A stretch of DNA of 64,000 bases from Rufibacter tibetensis. Its GTDB lineage: Bacteria; Bacteroidota; Bacteroidia; Cytophagales; Hymenobacteraceae. Under the pieces are notes generated by a model, which was given only the letters and a program-made list of their open reading frames with translations, was not told where the DNA came from and ran no database searches. The stretch spans positions 3,579,501 through 3,643,500 of the forward strand of contig NZ_CP012643.1 of the NCBI RefSeq assembly GCF_001310085.1, written 5' to 3'. Positions 43,330 to 52,652 of this stretch are shown here, piece by piece. The translations under genes were made by a program, and so were the position numbers. The stretch's first letter is position 1; each line of letters starts with the position of its first letter.

Positions 43330-46300
43330 TTACACTAGGGCTGGTTGGCCGTGGTGGTGTTCTTTTTTATTTTCCAATTCAGCGGTCTCGCGCTCCAGTT
43401 CCTCGGCTGACTTGTCAATTAAGACAATCTCCGTCTGCTTGTCCCAGCCAAACTTAGCCAGAATGCGGTCGAAGCCATAGTAGATGATGGGCACTACAAT
43501 CAAGGTCAGGAACATGGAGGAGCTCAGACCTCCAATCAAGGCCCAGGCCAGACCGTTCTTGGTCGCGGCTACGGAGCCACCCGCTAACGCAATCGGCAAC
43601 ATACCAATCACCATCGCCAGGGTCGTCATCAGAATCGGACGGAAACGGATGCGTACGGCTTCCAATAAGGCGCTCTTCACGTCATGTCCTTCCTTCTTCA
43701 TCTGGTTCGTGAAGTCCACCACCATAATCGCGTTTTTAGCTACCAGACCAATCATCATGATAATCCCCAGGATGGAGAAGATACTCAATGACTGAGCGGC
43801 CAAGGCCAGAGCCAGCAAGGCACCTATGATCGCGAGCGGAATAGAGAACAAGACCACCAGCGGATACACGTACGAGTCATACAGGGCCACCATGATCAAG
43901 TACACGAAGATGATAGACGCCAGCAAGGCAATCCCAAGCGTACCAAATCCTTCACTTTGGTTTTTCAAGTCACCAGCGTAGTCAATGGTCACACCGTTCG
44001 GTACTTTTATCTCGGACATGCGGGTTTGAATGTCAGCTCCTACGGAACCTGACGGACGGCCAATCACCTGCGAATTCACGTTCAACGACGTCACGCGGTT
44101 GGTACGCTCCAACTGAGACGGACCTGTAGACTGCTTAATGTCGGCGAACTGGCCTAAGCGTACCACTTTTCCTTGGTTGTTCACTAAAGACAGGTTGGCA
44201 ATGTCGGTCACGTTGCGGCGGTCAAACTCATCCAGACGAATGTTGATGTCATAGTCTTCAGTACCGGAGCGGAAGGTAGCGTCTGTGTTGCCGGAGAACG
44301 CCATCTGCATACCGGCGCCCACGCTTTCTAGCGTCATGCCCACGCTCGCCATCTTGTCGCGGTCCACCACTACTTCAATCTCCGGGTTACCGCCTTCCAC
44401 TGACACTTCCACGTCCACGGTACCTTCCACACCTTCCACCACCTTCGTTACCCGGTTAGAGAAGGCGATTAGGGTGTCCAGGTCAGAGCCCGATAAGACT
44501 ACCTGAATGGGTGCCTGGGCGTTTCCCACCAGGCCCACTGGGACCGGGGTTACTTCCACGTTGGGCAGTTTGCTTTCAATATCAGCTTTTACCTGGCGGC
44601 TGAATTGCTGCGTGCTGAACAAACGATCTTTCACGTCTACCAAGGCCACAGAAAGTTCAGCCTGGTAAGCAGAGGTTTGACCCTGCTGCGACGAAGCCGT
44701 GGTACCTACTGTGGTAAACACGCGGGTAACTTCCGGAATGGTGCGCAGGTACTCTTCCACCTGTTTAGTGGCGAAGTTGGTTTGCTCTACGGTAGAGATT
44801 TTAGGCAACTCCAACTGCAAGCTCACCTCACCGCGATCACCGGCCGGGATAAACTCAGACCCGATGAAACCTAAGGGCACCAGCATGAACGAGGCAATCA
44901 ACAGCAGGAAAGTAACACCCAAGGTGATGAACTTGTGGTTGAACGCCCACTTTAAAATGTTAGTAAAGCCTTCAATGATGTTGTCTAATTGGCGTTCAAA
45001 CCACAGAATGAACCGCCCGAACATGTTTTTGTCAGACACGTGCTCCAGTTTAGAGAAGCGGCTGGCCAGCAATGGAATTAAGGTAAAGGCCACAAAGAGC
45101 GAAATCATAGTCGCAATGGCCACCACCACCGCAAACTGCCGCAGGATGTCAGACACCAGACCGGTAGACAAGGCAATTGGCACGAACACCACCACAATTA
45201 CCAGGGTGATGGAGGTAACCGTCGCCATGATTTCCTTGATACCGTCATAGGCAGCCTGAGCAGGGGTTTTACCCATCTCCATGTGCCGGTAAATGTTCTC
45301 AATCACCACAATGGCATCATCTACCAGAATACCTACCACCAGCGACAGGGCCAGTAATGACATCAGGTTCAGAGAGTAACCCAGCAGGTACATTGCAATG
45401 AAGGTAGCCACCAAAGAAGCCGGAATCGACACCATCACAATGATGGCGTTACGCAAGGAGTGCAGGAACAGCAGCATTACCACGGCCACCAGAATAACGG
45501 CAATCACCAGATCATGGATCACCGAGTCAGCGGCTTCTAAGGTAAAATCAGAGCTGTCTGAGGCAATATTGAATTTCAGCCCTTCTTTGGCGTAGATTTT
45601 CTCCAGGTTGGCCAAAGCGACTTTGGTCTGGGCACTCACCTCTACGGCGTTGGCGTCTGACTGCTTCTGGATGGTAATCCCTACTGACGCTTTGGAGTTA
45701 ATGCGGCTCAACACCTCCACGTCTTTCTGGGTATCCTGCACTTCAGCCAGGTCAGACAAACGTACTGTTCCGTTCTGGTCAGACTTGATGACCAGGTTGC
45801 GCAGTTGGTCCAGGTTCTGGTACTTACCCGCTAAACGAAGCTGGGTCTGGCCGTTCTCGTTCTTGATTCTACCGGTTGGGAAGTCTAAGTTAGAATTCTT
45901 GATTCGCTGTTGCACTTGCAGGATGGAAATCCCGTAGGCTTCCAGTCTATCGGCTTTGATGTTTACTTTGATCTCCCGCTCAGCACCACCCAAAATTTTG
46001 ATCTGGGCCATACCGGGTACGCGGGAAAGCTCTGGCTTGATCTTCTTGTCAATCAAATCAAAGAACTCCGTGGCGGGCATATTGGCCGTGGCTCCCATTT
46101 TAATGATGGGGAGATCGTCAAAGTCAAACTTGTTCAGGGTGGGTGAATCTGCGTCTTCAGGCAAGCGGGCCAGAATGGTGTTTATCTTCCGCTGGGCGTC
46201 CTGCAAGCTCAAATCTACGTTGGTGCCCTGGTTCAGCTGAATGGTGACAATGGAGAAACTCTCCAGCGAGGTACCTTTCATCTCCTTCACGTTCTCCAAC

Positions 46301-46518
46301 GCTGAGAGGGCATCTTCAATCTCCTTGGTCACCGAGTTCTCCACCTCGTTGGGAGAGGCTCCCGGATAAAGCGTAGTAATGGTCAATACCGGAGGGCTGA
46401 ACTTAGGCAGCAACTCGTAGTTGAGGGAATTATAGGAGACAATGCCTAGCAGGGTAAGGACCGTAAAGACCACCACCACCAGGGTTGACCGCTGGATGGA
46501 TAATTTGGTTATGTTCAT
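43330..46518 (-). CDS. RND-family (HAE1-type) efflux pump permease
   Basis: 1062-residue inner-membrane drug/proton antiporter of the AcrB type, last gene of a four-gene operon. The protein starts at the first transmembrane helix (MNITKLSIQRSTLVVVVF). The porter domain begins with LLPKFSPPVLTITTLYPGASPNEVE. The proton-relay acid pair is Asp400-Asp401 in VGILVDDAIVVIEN. A second helix bundle ends with MTTLAMVIGMLPIALAGG. All expected parts are present. Its adaptor and TolC genes lie just upstream; expression is probably controlled by the GbsR-type regulator through the palindromes at 49032 and 49589. Confidence 0.96.
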   Translation of the reverse strand: MNITKLSIQRSTLVVVVFTVLTLLGIVSYNSLNYELLPKFSPPVLTITTLYPGASPNEVENSVTKEIEDALSALENVKEMKGTSLESFSIVTIQLNQGTNVDLSLQDAQRKINTILARLPEDADSPTLNKFDFDDLPIIKMGATANMPATEFFDLIDKKIKPELSRVPGMAQIKILGGAEREIKVNIKADRLEAYGISILQVQQRIKNSNLDFPTGRIKNENGQTQLRLAGKYQNLDQLRNLVIKSDQNGTVRLSDLAEVQDTQKDVEVLSRINSKASVGITIQKQSDANAVEVSAQTKVALANLEKIYAKEGLKFNIASDSSDFTLEAADSVIHDLVIAVILVAVVMLLFLHSLRNAIIVMVSIPASLVATFIAMYLLGYSLNLMSLLALSLVVGILVDDAIVVIENIYRHMEMGKTPAQAAYDGIKEIMATVTSITLVIVVVFVPIALSTGLVSDILRQFAVVVAIATMISLFVAFTLIPLLASRFSKLEHVSDKNMFGRFILWFERQLDNIIEGFTNILKWAFNHKFITLGVTFLLLIASFMLVPLGFIGSEFIPAGDRGEVSLQLELPKISTVEQTNFATKQVEEYLRTIPEVTRVFTTVGTTASSQQGQTSAYQAELSVALVDVKDRLFSTQQFSRQVKADIESKLPNVEVTPVPVGLVGNAQAPIQVVLSGSDLDTLIAFSNRVTKVVEGVEGTVDVEVSVEGGNPEIEVVVDRDKMASVGMTLESVGAGMQMAFSGNTDATFRSGTEDYDINIRLDEFDRRNVTDIANLSLVNNQGKVVRLGQFADIKQSTGPSQLERTNRVTSLNVNSQVIGRPSGSVGADIQTRMSEIKVPNGVTIDYAGDLKNQSEGFGTLGIALLASIIFVYLIMVALYDSYVYPLVVLFSIPLAIIGALLALALAAQSLSIFSILGIIMMIGLVAKNAIMVVDFTNQMKKEGHDVKSALLEAVRIRFRPILMTTLAMVIGMLPIALAGGSVAATKNGLAWALIGGLSSSMFLTLIVVPIIYYGFDRILAKFGWDKQTEIVLIDKSAEELERETAELENKKEHHHGQPALV

Positions 46519-46556
46519 TTTCTAAACTTCTTCTGTAAATAGAAAAGCGAATGCAA

Positions 46557-47618
46557 TTACTTAAGGGCGGTCACCTGAATGCCTTCGCGCAGGTTAAGCT
46601 GGCCGCTCTGTACTATCTTCTCATTGGACTGGATACCGTCCAGAATCTCTACCTGGTCTTGGGTCACCGTGCCCACCTTCACTTTGCGTAGATTGGCTTT
46701 GTTGTTGTTCACCACCCAAACGCTTGGGTCCTGAATGCTACCCACAATGGCTTCACGCGGTAATAGAAGCGCGTCACGTTGGGCATTCACCGGGAAGAAG
46801 GCGGTACCGTACATACCTGCGCGTAGATTGTTATTGGCCGTGTTTTTCACTTCAATCTCCACGTCAAATTTCAAGCTGGCGTCAGCGGCTGCGCCGATGG
46901 CAGTTACGGTGCCATCATATTCCTGGGCACCTCCGGCATTGGCGGTTACTTTCACTTTTTGGCCGCGGTTAATCAACAATACTTCGGCCTCAGACACCTT
47001 CACGTTCAGTTTCAGGCGGTCTACGTTCACAATGTCATACATCTTGGTACCGGCGTTGGCGTTCAGGTAAGAACCCACTTCAATGTACATCTCGTTGATC
47101 TCCCCGTTGATAGGCGACGTAACGCGGGTATTGGATTGGTTCTGGCGGGCAAACACTAATTGGGCGCGGGTGGCATTCACGTTGATCTGGGCTTCTTCTA
47201 ACTGGCGCTTGGTCACGGCATCACCGGCAATTAGGTTCTTCATGCGCTCCAAATCTTTCTGGGCTTTCTGGTAGTTGGCCTGGGCGGTGACCAGGTTGGC
47301 ATTCATGGTATTGTCCTCCACTTGCAGCAATAATTCACCGGCCCGCACCTTGTCGCCTTTGCGCTTTAGTACCCGCTGAATTTGGCCAGAAATCTCAGAC
47401 ACCAACGTCAGGTTTTGCACGGGTTTGAAATTCCCTTGGGCGGTGAAGGACTTGTCCAGCTTGGCAGATTGAACGCCCGTTAGAGTAACCGGAATGGCTT
47501 CGCTCGTGATTTCAGCCACGGCTGCGGCGGCCGTCATTTCTTGTTTATTATTGTTGAGTGTATAGGCTACCGCGCCCACTAGGACCACAACAACGAGGAT
47601 ATAAATCAGCTTTTTCAT
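46557..47618 (-). CDS. RND efflux periplasmic adaptor (membrane fusion protein)
   Basis: 353-residue adaptor that links the pump to the TolC channel. It has an N-terminal membrane/signal segment (about 5-22), a lipoyl half-motif LTLVSEISGQIQRVLKRKGDKVRAGELLLQVED, a helical hairpin (about 115-160) and the second lipoyl half TSPINGEINEMYIEVGSYL. A beta-barrel and a C-terminal membrane-proximal domain (VGTVTQDQVEILDGIQSNEKIVQSG) follow. Operon spacing is 38 bp to the pump and 21 bp to tolC. Confidence 0.94.
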   Translation of the reverse strand: MKKLIYILVVVVLVGAVAYTLNNNKQEMTAAAAVAEITSEAIPVTLTGVQSAKLDKSFTAQGNFKPVQNLTLVSEISGQIQRVLKRKGDKVRAGELLLQVEDNTMNANLVTAQANYQKAQKDLERMKNLIAGDAVTKRQLEEAQINVNATRAQLVFARQNQSNTRVTSPINGEINEMYIEVGSYLNANAGTKMYDIVNVDRLKLNVKVSEAEVLLINRGQKVKVTANAGGAQEYDGTVTAIGAAADASLKFDVEIEVKNTANNNLRAGMYGTAFFPVNAQRDALLLPREAIVGSIQDPSVWVVNNNKANLRKVKVGTVTQDQVEILDGIQSNEKIVQSGQLNLREGIQVTALK

Positions 47619-47639
47619 TTTTTAAGAAACAGAAGAGAG

Positions 47640-48995
47640 TTATTGAATTAGGTTTTTGATTTCGCCACGGGCTCTGATGTAATCCAGCTGGGCTATTTTG
47701 TATTTCAAGCGTTCGTTATTCAGGTTCGTCTGGGATTCGCGTAGGGCTACTTCCGCTTCCAGCAGATCCGTTAGGGGAGAAAGTCCCTCTTTGTACAGGC
47801 TGTTGGTGGTAGTGTACACCTCCTGCGCAAGTTTCACGTTCCGCTCCTGGTTCTGAATGGCCAATTGGCTGGCGCTTATCTGCTTCAGGGCGTTGTCTAC
47901 ACCCATCTGCGTGCTGAGCGAAAGGTTCTGCAGGTCCAATTCGGTTTTCTGGACATCCAACTGGGCCTGTCTGATCTGGTTTTTCCGCTGGAAACCGTCG
48001 AAAATGGGTACGTTCAACCGCAGCCCCAGCACGAATGTGTTAAACCAGGGTTTGCTGGTGTCCAGGAAGTTGAACTCCTGCCTTTGCGCCTGGTACACGT
48101 ATTGCCCAAAACCCGCCAGATTAGCGTAGGCACGGCCCTTGATGTTCTCCACGTTCAGCCCATACAGTTTTCGCTGGGTTTGCAGGGCCTGGTAGTCGGT
48201 GCGTTGGGCCAGGATTTCCTCGGTATTGGAAGTCAGAGGCAGCACCGTATCAGTGAGCGTGGTCTCGTTCGCAATCTCTAAGTTTTGATCCATGGGCATG
48301 CCCATGAAGAACTTCAAGGCGTTTTTCTGCTGCTCGTAAGCGGCGGCCAGGGCTTGGCGCTGGTTTTCCAGGTTGGTTTTACTGACCGTGATGCGGTTGA
48401 CATCTACCTTCTTGGCGAAATCATTCTTGTACTGCAGCGTCAGGATTTTCTCCAGCTGTACCAAACGGTTGTAGTTGGCCTCAATGGTGTTGAACTGCTC
48501 TTTGGTCTGCAAGGCCTGCAAATACGCCGAGCTTACATTGTAGAGCACGTCTTCCTGGCTCATCTGGGTGCGCAGGCGGTACAGGTCGCGGGTAGTGGCG
48601 GCAGCTTCTAAACCCACAAAGTACGACTTGCTGAAGATCAGCTGCGACAATTCAAGTCCACCGTTAGCCGTGTATTTGGTACCGAATTGCACGGGCACAA
48701 ACGTACCGGGCTCCCCAATAATTTCACCGGGTAGCAATTGGGTTGGGATGGATGGGTACATGCTCAGTTGACCTACGCCATTGATCTGCGGCAAACCAGA
48801 GCCCTTGGCTTCTTTTATCCGGTACCCGGCCCCTTGCTCATCTAAGTGAGCCTGTTTAACTGCTATGTTGTTGCCGGTAGCAAACTTAAGAGCTTCCTGC
48901 AACGATAGCACTTGGCCCGAAGATGGGGTTTGGGCAAAACTGAACCTCACCAGGATTGTCAGGAAAAGGCTCAGCAGTAGATGCTTTTTATTCAC
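47640..48995 (-). CDS. TolC-family outer-membrane efflux channel
   Basis: 451 residues. Signal peptide (about 1-21, ending FAQ), then two repeated helical regions with the TolC pattern, for example LQEALKFATGNNIAVKQAHLDEQGAGYRIKEAKGSGLPQI and, late, GLSPLTDLLEAEVALRESQTNLNNERLKYKIAQLDYIRA. Starts at a GTG codon (48995). It is the second gene of the efflux operon, preceded by a palindromic operator 37 bp upstream. Confidence 0.94.
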   Translation of the reverse strand: MNKKHLLLSLFLTILVRFSFAQTPSSGQVLSLQEALKFATGNNIAVKQAHLDEQGAGYRIKEAKGSGLPQINGVGQLSMYPSIPTQLLPGEIIGEPGTFVPVQFGTKYTANGGLELSQLIFSKSYFVGLEAAATTRDLYRLRTQMSQEDVLYNVSSAYLQALQTKEQFNTIEANYNRLVQLEKILTLQYKNDFAKKVDVNRITVSKTNLENQRQALAAAYEQQKNALKFFMGMPMDQNLEIANETTLTDTVLPLTSNTEEILAQRTDYQALQTQRKLYGLNVENIKGRAYANLAGFGQYVYQAQRQEFNFLDTSKPWFNTFVLGLRLNVPIFDGFQRKNQIRQAQLDVQKTELDLQNLSLSTQMGVDNALKQISASQLAIQNQERNVKLAQEVYTTTNSLYKEGLSPLTDLLEAEVALRESQTNLNNERLKYKIAQLDYIRARGEIKNLIQ

Positions 48996-49031
48996 GGTTT
49001 TAAAAATGTTAAATTGTTCTATATTATGTTT

Positions 49032-49055
49032 TTAGTTCTTGAAATTGAGAACTAA
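49032..49055. promoter_or_regulatory. Probable GbsR operator upstream of tolC
   Basis: TTAGTTCT-N8-AGAACTAA in the 74-bp gap between the regulator stop and the tolC start. It matches the site at 49589-49612 in 23 of 24 positions when that site is read on the other strand. Confidence 0.72.
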
Positions 49056-49069
49056 TTAGGTAAAAAATA

Positions 49070-49534
49070 TTACTTCCTGTTTTTAAGCCACTTTTCCAAA
49101 AGCACCGGTACTTCAGCGGAGAGAAACTCCATGAACTCAATACGGTCCAACACTTTTTTACTCATCTCCGGATTCTTGTTGCCACGTAGCTCATTGGCCT
49201 GCCGCAGTAGTTTACTGAATGCCAGAACAGAGTTCATCTTGTTTACCACCTCCTGTTGCCAATTATCCAGGAGCGCACTGAAATAACGTTTTCTATCGCC
49301 TGGAAAGGTGGTGTACTCAATGAGCCGTAATTGAAGCAGTAAGTTTAAGGCATTGCTGGTGGCACTCTTACTAATGTTGAGCGTATCAATGATCTCCTCA
49401 AAAGACAAGTGGGTCTGGTCAGAAACAAACAACAAACCCATGATGCGGCCTACCACCGGCGGGAAGCCTTGTTGCTCATGGTAAATGCCAATTGTTTCTA
49501 TCAGCTGTTTCTGTTCCTGAGATAAGTTTGCCAC
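49070..49534 (-). CDS. GbsR/MarR-family transcriptional regulator of the efflux operon
   Basis: 154-residue winged-helix regulator of the GbsR branch of MarR proteins. The signature HEQQGFPPVVGRIMGLLFVSDQTHLSFEEI leads into the helix-turn-helix DTLNISKSATSNALNLLLQLRLIEY and a wing with FPGDRKRYF; the C-terminal helices would form the dimer. First gene of the regulator-tolC-adaptor-pump operon. Matching palindromes upstream of its own gene and of tolC make it a likely autorepressor whose release induces the pump. The inducer is unknown. Confidence 0.93.
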   Translation of the reverse strand: MANLSQEQKQLIETIGIYHEQQGFPPVVGRIMGLLFVSDQTHLSFEEIIDTLNISKSATSNALNLLLQLRLIEYTTFPGDRKRYFSALLDNWQQEVVNKMNSVLAFSKLLRQANELRGNKNPEMSKKVLDRIEFMEFLSAEVPVLLEKWLKNRK

Positions 49535-49567
49535 GTAGTTCTCTTGTTGTTAGGTGTAAGAACAGCA

Positions 49568-49575
49568 CAAAGGTA
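49568..49575 (-). promoter_or_regulatory. -7 promoter element of the efflux operon
   Basis: On the minus strand TACCTTTG matches TAnnTTTG exactly, 34 bp before the regulator's ATG. The -33 region would fall inside the palindrome at 49589-49612, so bound regulator should block the promoter. Confidence 0.55.
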
Positions 49576-49588
49576 TTAGTAAGTTTCT

Positions 49589-49612
49589 TTAGTTCTTAAT
49601 TTCAAGAACTAA
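49589..49612. promoter_or_regulatory. Probable GbsR operator upstream of the regulator gene
   Basis: TTAGTTCT-N8-AGAACTAA, 55 bp upstream of the regulator start and overlapping the expected -33 region. Same 8-bp arms and same spacing as the site at 49032-49055. Confidence 0.72.
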
Positions 49613-49691
49613 AAATGATAAAATATTTTTTAGCCTGGCGATATGGGGTAGAAGAAATAGGAAAAAGGCAGAGTATCAGGGTATGGGGGAG

Positions 49692-49755
49692 AAAAGCGGA
49701 AGGACGTTTAGAGCCTGGTTTATTATAACCAGGCTCTAAACGTCCTTCCGCTTTT
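49692..49755. terminator. Perfect 29-bp stem terminator after the M28 peptidase
   Basis: Arms 49692-49720 and 49727-49755 are perfect complements over 29 bp around TATTAT, flanked by AAAA and TTTT. Located 61 bp past the peptidase stop on the minus strand; bidirectional in form. It shares CGTTTAGAG-CTGGTTT with the terminator at 17113-17157. Confidence 0.88.
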
Positions 49756-49816
49756 AATATTAACAGATTCAAAGGAGAGAGTATCTCCATAATCAGCCCC
49801 TTGATGGCTGTTCCTG

Positions 49817-51457
49817 CTATTTTTTGTACCGGCCGCCAAAAATGTCTTTGGCATTCCAGGTAGGGCGCTGGGCAGCTTGGGCTACCTGGTAGCTGATCAG
49901 GAAGTTCAGTTGTACGTACCGCTTGCCAGCCTCAAAGTCAAAGGAATCGTTGAGCTCATCCTGGGGCTTGTGGTAGAACGCTGCGCGCCAAACCTCTACC
50001 TGCTTGTTCAGGTTGTTCTGCCCGTCTTTGGTTTTATTGCCGTACTTGATGTGCAGCGCTGGAATGCCTTGGGCCACGAAACTGAACTGGTCGCTCCGGA
50101 TAAACCGGTTCTGGTCGGGCTCCGGGTCTGCTTCCAGGGCAATGCCCAGATAACCGGATGCATTAGCTACCGGACCTTTCAGGGTCGAATGCTCGGCGCC
50201 CAGAGCCACGGCTGATAGGAGCGGGGCAATAATGGTGGGCATATCGGTATTGATGTTAGCCACTATGTTTTGCTTGGGTACTGTAGGGTACTTGGCGAAG
50301 TACGCAGATCCCAGCAATCCCATTTCCTCCCCAGTCATCAGCACGAACAGGAGAGAGCGTTTCGGTTTCTGTTTTAACTGCGAGTACACGCGGGCAATCT
50401 CCAGTACACTTGCCACACCGGAGGCATTGTCATGCGCGCCGTTGTAAATAGAGTCACCTTTTATTGGTGCCCCAATGCCCATGTGGTCTAAATGGGCGCT
50501 GTGTACCACGTATTCGTTCCGGAGGGTAGCGTCTGAACCGGTGATTTTTCCCACTACATTGTAAGAGTCGAAATCCTGGTAAACGGAGGTATACCGTCCT
50601 TGCAGGGTAGCCGGGAGAGCGACTGATGCTGGTGTTCCGCCTTTCAGTTTCGCTGACACTTGCGCCGTGTCCAGACCTGCGCCTTGCAGCAGGGTGTTGA
50701 AAGTAGCCGCATTGATATAGGAGAAAATCTTGGACTGGTCAGACACAAAGCTCCCCGAGGCAGCCACTTTGCCATCGGGGGTCATGACGCTGTTCACGCC
50801 TTTGCTCAGGTCTGGAACCGTGGCTCTGGGGTTAGAACTTGTGGAGCCAATAATCACGCCCACTGCGCCGTGATTTACCGCATTCTGCAGAATAGTGGAA
50901 AAGTGCATGCTGGCCGCAGCAATAGTAGATTGAAAGTTTTTAGGCGCTCCCCGCAAAATCACCACTACTTTGCCTTTTACATCAAGGTTGGCGTAATCGT
51001 CATAGCCAACTTCTGGGGCAGTGATGCCATAGCCCGCAAAAGCCAGCGGAGCCTCTACCGTCACAGAAGGATTCTGAGGATTAGGGTAAAGAGAGAAGTC
51101 TCTGCCTTGCACCAAAGGAATCGTTTTTCCGCCGGAAGTGAGGGCAAAGGTAGCGTCTTTGCCGGTGAAGGCTTTCCTGATTCTTACCTGCTGGGTGTAC
51201 GCCCCGTTTTCGCCGGCTGGCTGTACCCCAAGTCCTTTGAACTGCTGTACCACGTAATCTACGGCCATCTGGTAGCCGGGCGTGCCGGGCAGACGCCCTT
51301 TAAGCTTGTCATCGGCTAGGTATTGGATGTGGCTTCTGATGGCTAAAGGCTTTACCATTTCCAGGGTTTTAGCCACATCTTTGTCTAGCGTAAGTTTTTG
51401 TGCGAAGGCAGGGCCGGAAATAAGCAGGGCACCAAAAAGGAAGGATTTGAATTTCAT
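49817..51457 (-). CDS. M28 family metallopeptidase with PA domain
   Basis: 546-residue secreted aminopeptidase-type enzyme. Signal peptide about 1-19 (ending AFA), a PA (protease-associated) insert at about 130-250, then a zinc peptidase domain. Zinc and catalytic residues are visible: His322/Asp324 in HSAHLDHMG, Asp343 in GAHDNASG and Glu377/Glu378 in MTGEEMGLLG. The length agrees with Bacteroidota M28 peptidases. A strong terminator follows; the SGNH hydrolase gene ends 40 bp upstream of its start, so co-transcription is possible. Confidence 0.93.
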   Translation of the reverse strand: MKFKSFLFGALLISGPAFAQKLTLDKDVAKTLEMVKPLAIRSHIQYLADDKLKGRLPGTPGYQMAVDYVVQQFKGLGVQPAGENGAYTQQVRIRKAFTGKDATFALTSGGKTIPLVQGRDFSLYPNPQNPSVTVEAPLAFAGYGITAPEVGYDDYANLDVKGKVVVILRGAPKNFQSTIAAASMHFSTILQNAVNHGAVGVIIGSTSSNPRATVPDLSKGVNSVMTPDGKVAASGSFVSDQSKIFSYINAATFNTLLQGAGLDTAQVSAKLKGGTPASVALPATLQGRYTSVYQDFDSYNVVGKITGSDATLRNEYVVHSAHLDHMGIGAPIKGDSIYNGAHDNASGVASVLEIARVYSQLKQKPKRSLLFVLMTGEEMGLLGSAYFAKYPTVPKQNIVANINTDMPTIIAPLLSAVALGAEHSTLKGPVANASGYLGIALEADPEPDQNRFIRSDQFSFVAQGIPALHIKYGNKTKDGQNNLNKQVEVWRAAFYHKPQDELNDSFDFEAGKRYVQLNFLISYQVAQAAQRPTWNAKDIFGGRYKK

Positions 51458-51497
51458 TTATGAAATAAGGGATATCAGGTGAAGGTTTGTTTTTGTT

Positions 51498-52265
51498 TTA
51501 GCTTTTCACGGCTTTCAACCAAGCCTCGGCCATGAGCTTGGCGCCAGCCAGGGACGGATGCACGCCGTCATACGTCCAGTACACCCCTGGGGCTTGTTTC
51601 TGCGCTTTTTCATACACGCTCTGGTAGGGGATAAAGGTGGCTTTATACTGATTGGCCAGTTCACGGGCAGCCTGCCGATACTCATCAAAAGCTGGAAACC
51701 ACTTCTCGTCCACGGCCTTGATGCCTTTCACTGCGAAGGGTTCACCAATGATCAACTGTACCTCGGGCAGGCGTTGCTTTGTGCGGTCCAGCAGGGTCTT
51801 ATAGTCTTGCTGGTAGGTTTGCAAGGTACCCTTGTATCCACTGGAGAGAGTATGCCAGAAGTCATTCACGCCAATTAAGATGCTGAGCACATCTGGTTTC
51901 AAGGCCAGGGTATCGTCTTCCCAACGTTCGGCCACCTGGTACACTTTAAAACCGCTAATGCCTTTGTTGTAGATCTTCAGGTTCTTCTCAGGGTGCGCGT
52001 GCAGTAATTCAGCCGAGGCCAGCATGGCGTACCCGCCGCCCAGGTTTTTGCTGGTGCTGAATTCCTTTGACTCCCGGTTTCGGCCCGCATCTGTAATAGA
52101 ATCACCCTGAAAAAGAATGGTGCTGTCTTTCTTCAAAGAAATGGAAGAACGCTTTTCTCCGGCGAAAGCTTCGGTGAGAATACTGGGAATGGAAAAAGCC
52201 GTTAAGCCTCCCACTGCCGTTTTCTTGATGAAATTTCGGCGGTTGTTATCTGAGGAAGAGGTCAT
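51498..52265 (-). CDS. Tat-exported SGNH/GDSL hydrolase
   Basis: 255-residue esterase/acetyl-hydrolase of the SGNH superfamily with a Tat signal (RRNFIKK at 9-15, then a hydrophobic stretch to AFAGE). Block I FQGDSITD contains Ser56, block II the Gly in GGGYAMLASAEL, block III GVNDFW, and block V DGVHPS (Asp233, His236). Substrate could be an acetylated sugar or lipid; not known. Confidence 0.92.
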   Translation of the reverse strand: MTSSSDNNRRNFIKKTAVGGLTAFSIPSILTEAFAGEKRSSISLKKDSTILFQGDSITDAGRNRESKEFSTSKNLGGGYAMLASAELLHAHPEKNLKIYNKGISGFKVYQVAERWEDDTLALKPDVLSILIGVNDFWHTLSSGYKGTLQTYQQDYKTLLDRTKQRLPEVQLIIGEPFAVKGIKAVDEKWFPAFDEYRQAARELANQYKATFIPYQSVYEKAQKQAPGVYWTYDGVHPSLAGAKLMAEAWLKAVKS

Positions 52266-52552
52266 AGAATGTTAGTTTCTGGAGGGAAATTACTAAAATA
52301 AGCAAGAACTAAGTAACCATAGCACAGGCTGTGCCAATTGATTCGTTCCCTGTTGATTTTACAACGTTTTTGTCAAAACACTTCTAAAATAGATTTCACT
52401 CTTCCTTTATCTTTCCCTAGCTAAATTTCGCCTCCGTTCGCATTTCGTTTTACGCTCCTTTTTTTAAAAACACTTTCAAAGCCTCAAGATGCTTTGAAGG
52501 GTGGCGCAGAAACTTTGCTGGGTCTTACAGACTTCAGAAAGGAATGAAATAA
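52266..52552. other. Gap between the hydrolase and the small-peptide locus
   Basis: 287 bp with no gene or repeat I can support. It should hold the promoter of the SGNH hydrolase. Confidence 0.35.
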
Positions 52553-52582
52553 AAATCCCTGCCACTAAAGGTAGCAGGGATT
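52553..52582 (-). terminator. Terminator of the 38-residue peptide gene
   Basis: 10-bp stem AAATCCCTGC with GCAGGGATTT, 70 bp past the stop of the small minus-strand ORF; no other gene would need it. Confidence 0.65.
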
Positions 52583-52652
52583 TAAAGTATGTTGAAGAGT
52601 TGTAGTCTAGAGGGATGGCCTCCTGCCTAAGCAGAAAGGAAAGCTTCCGTTA

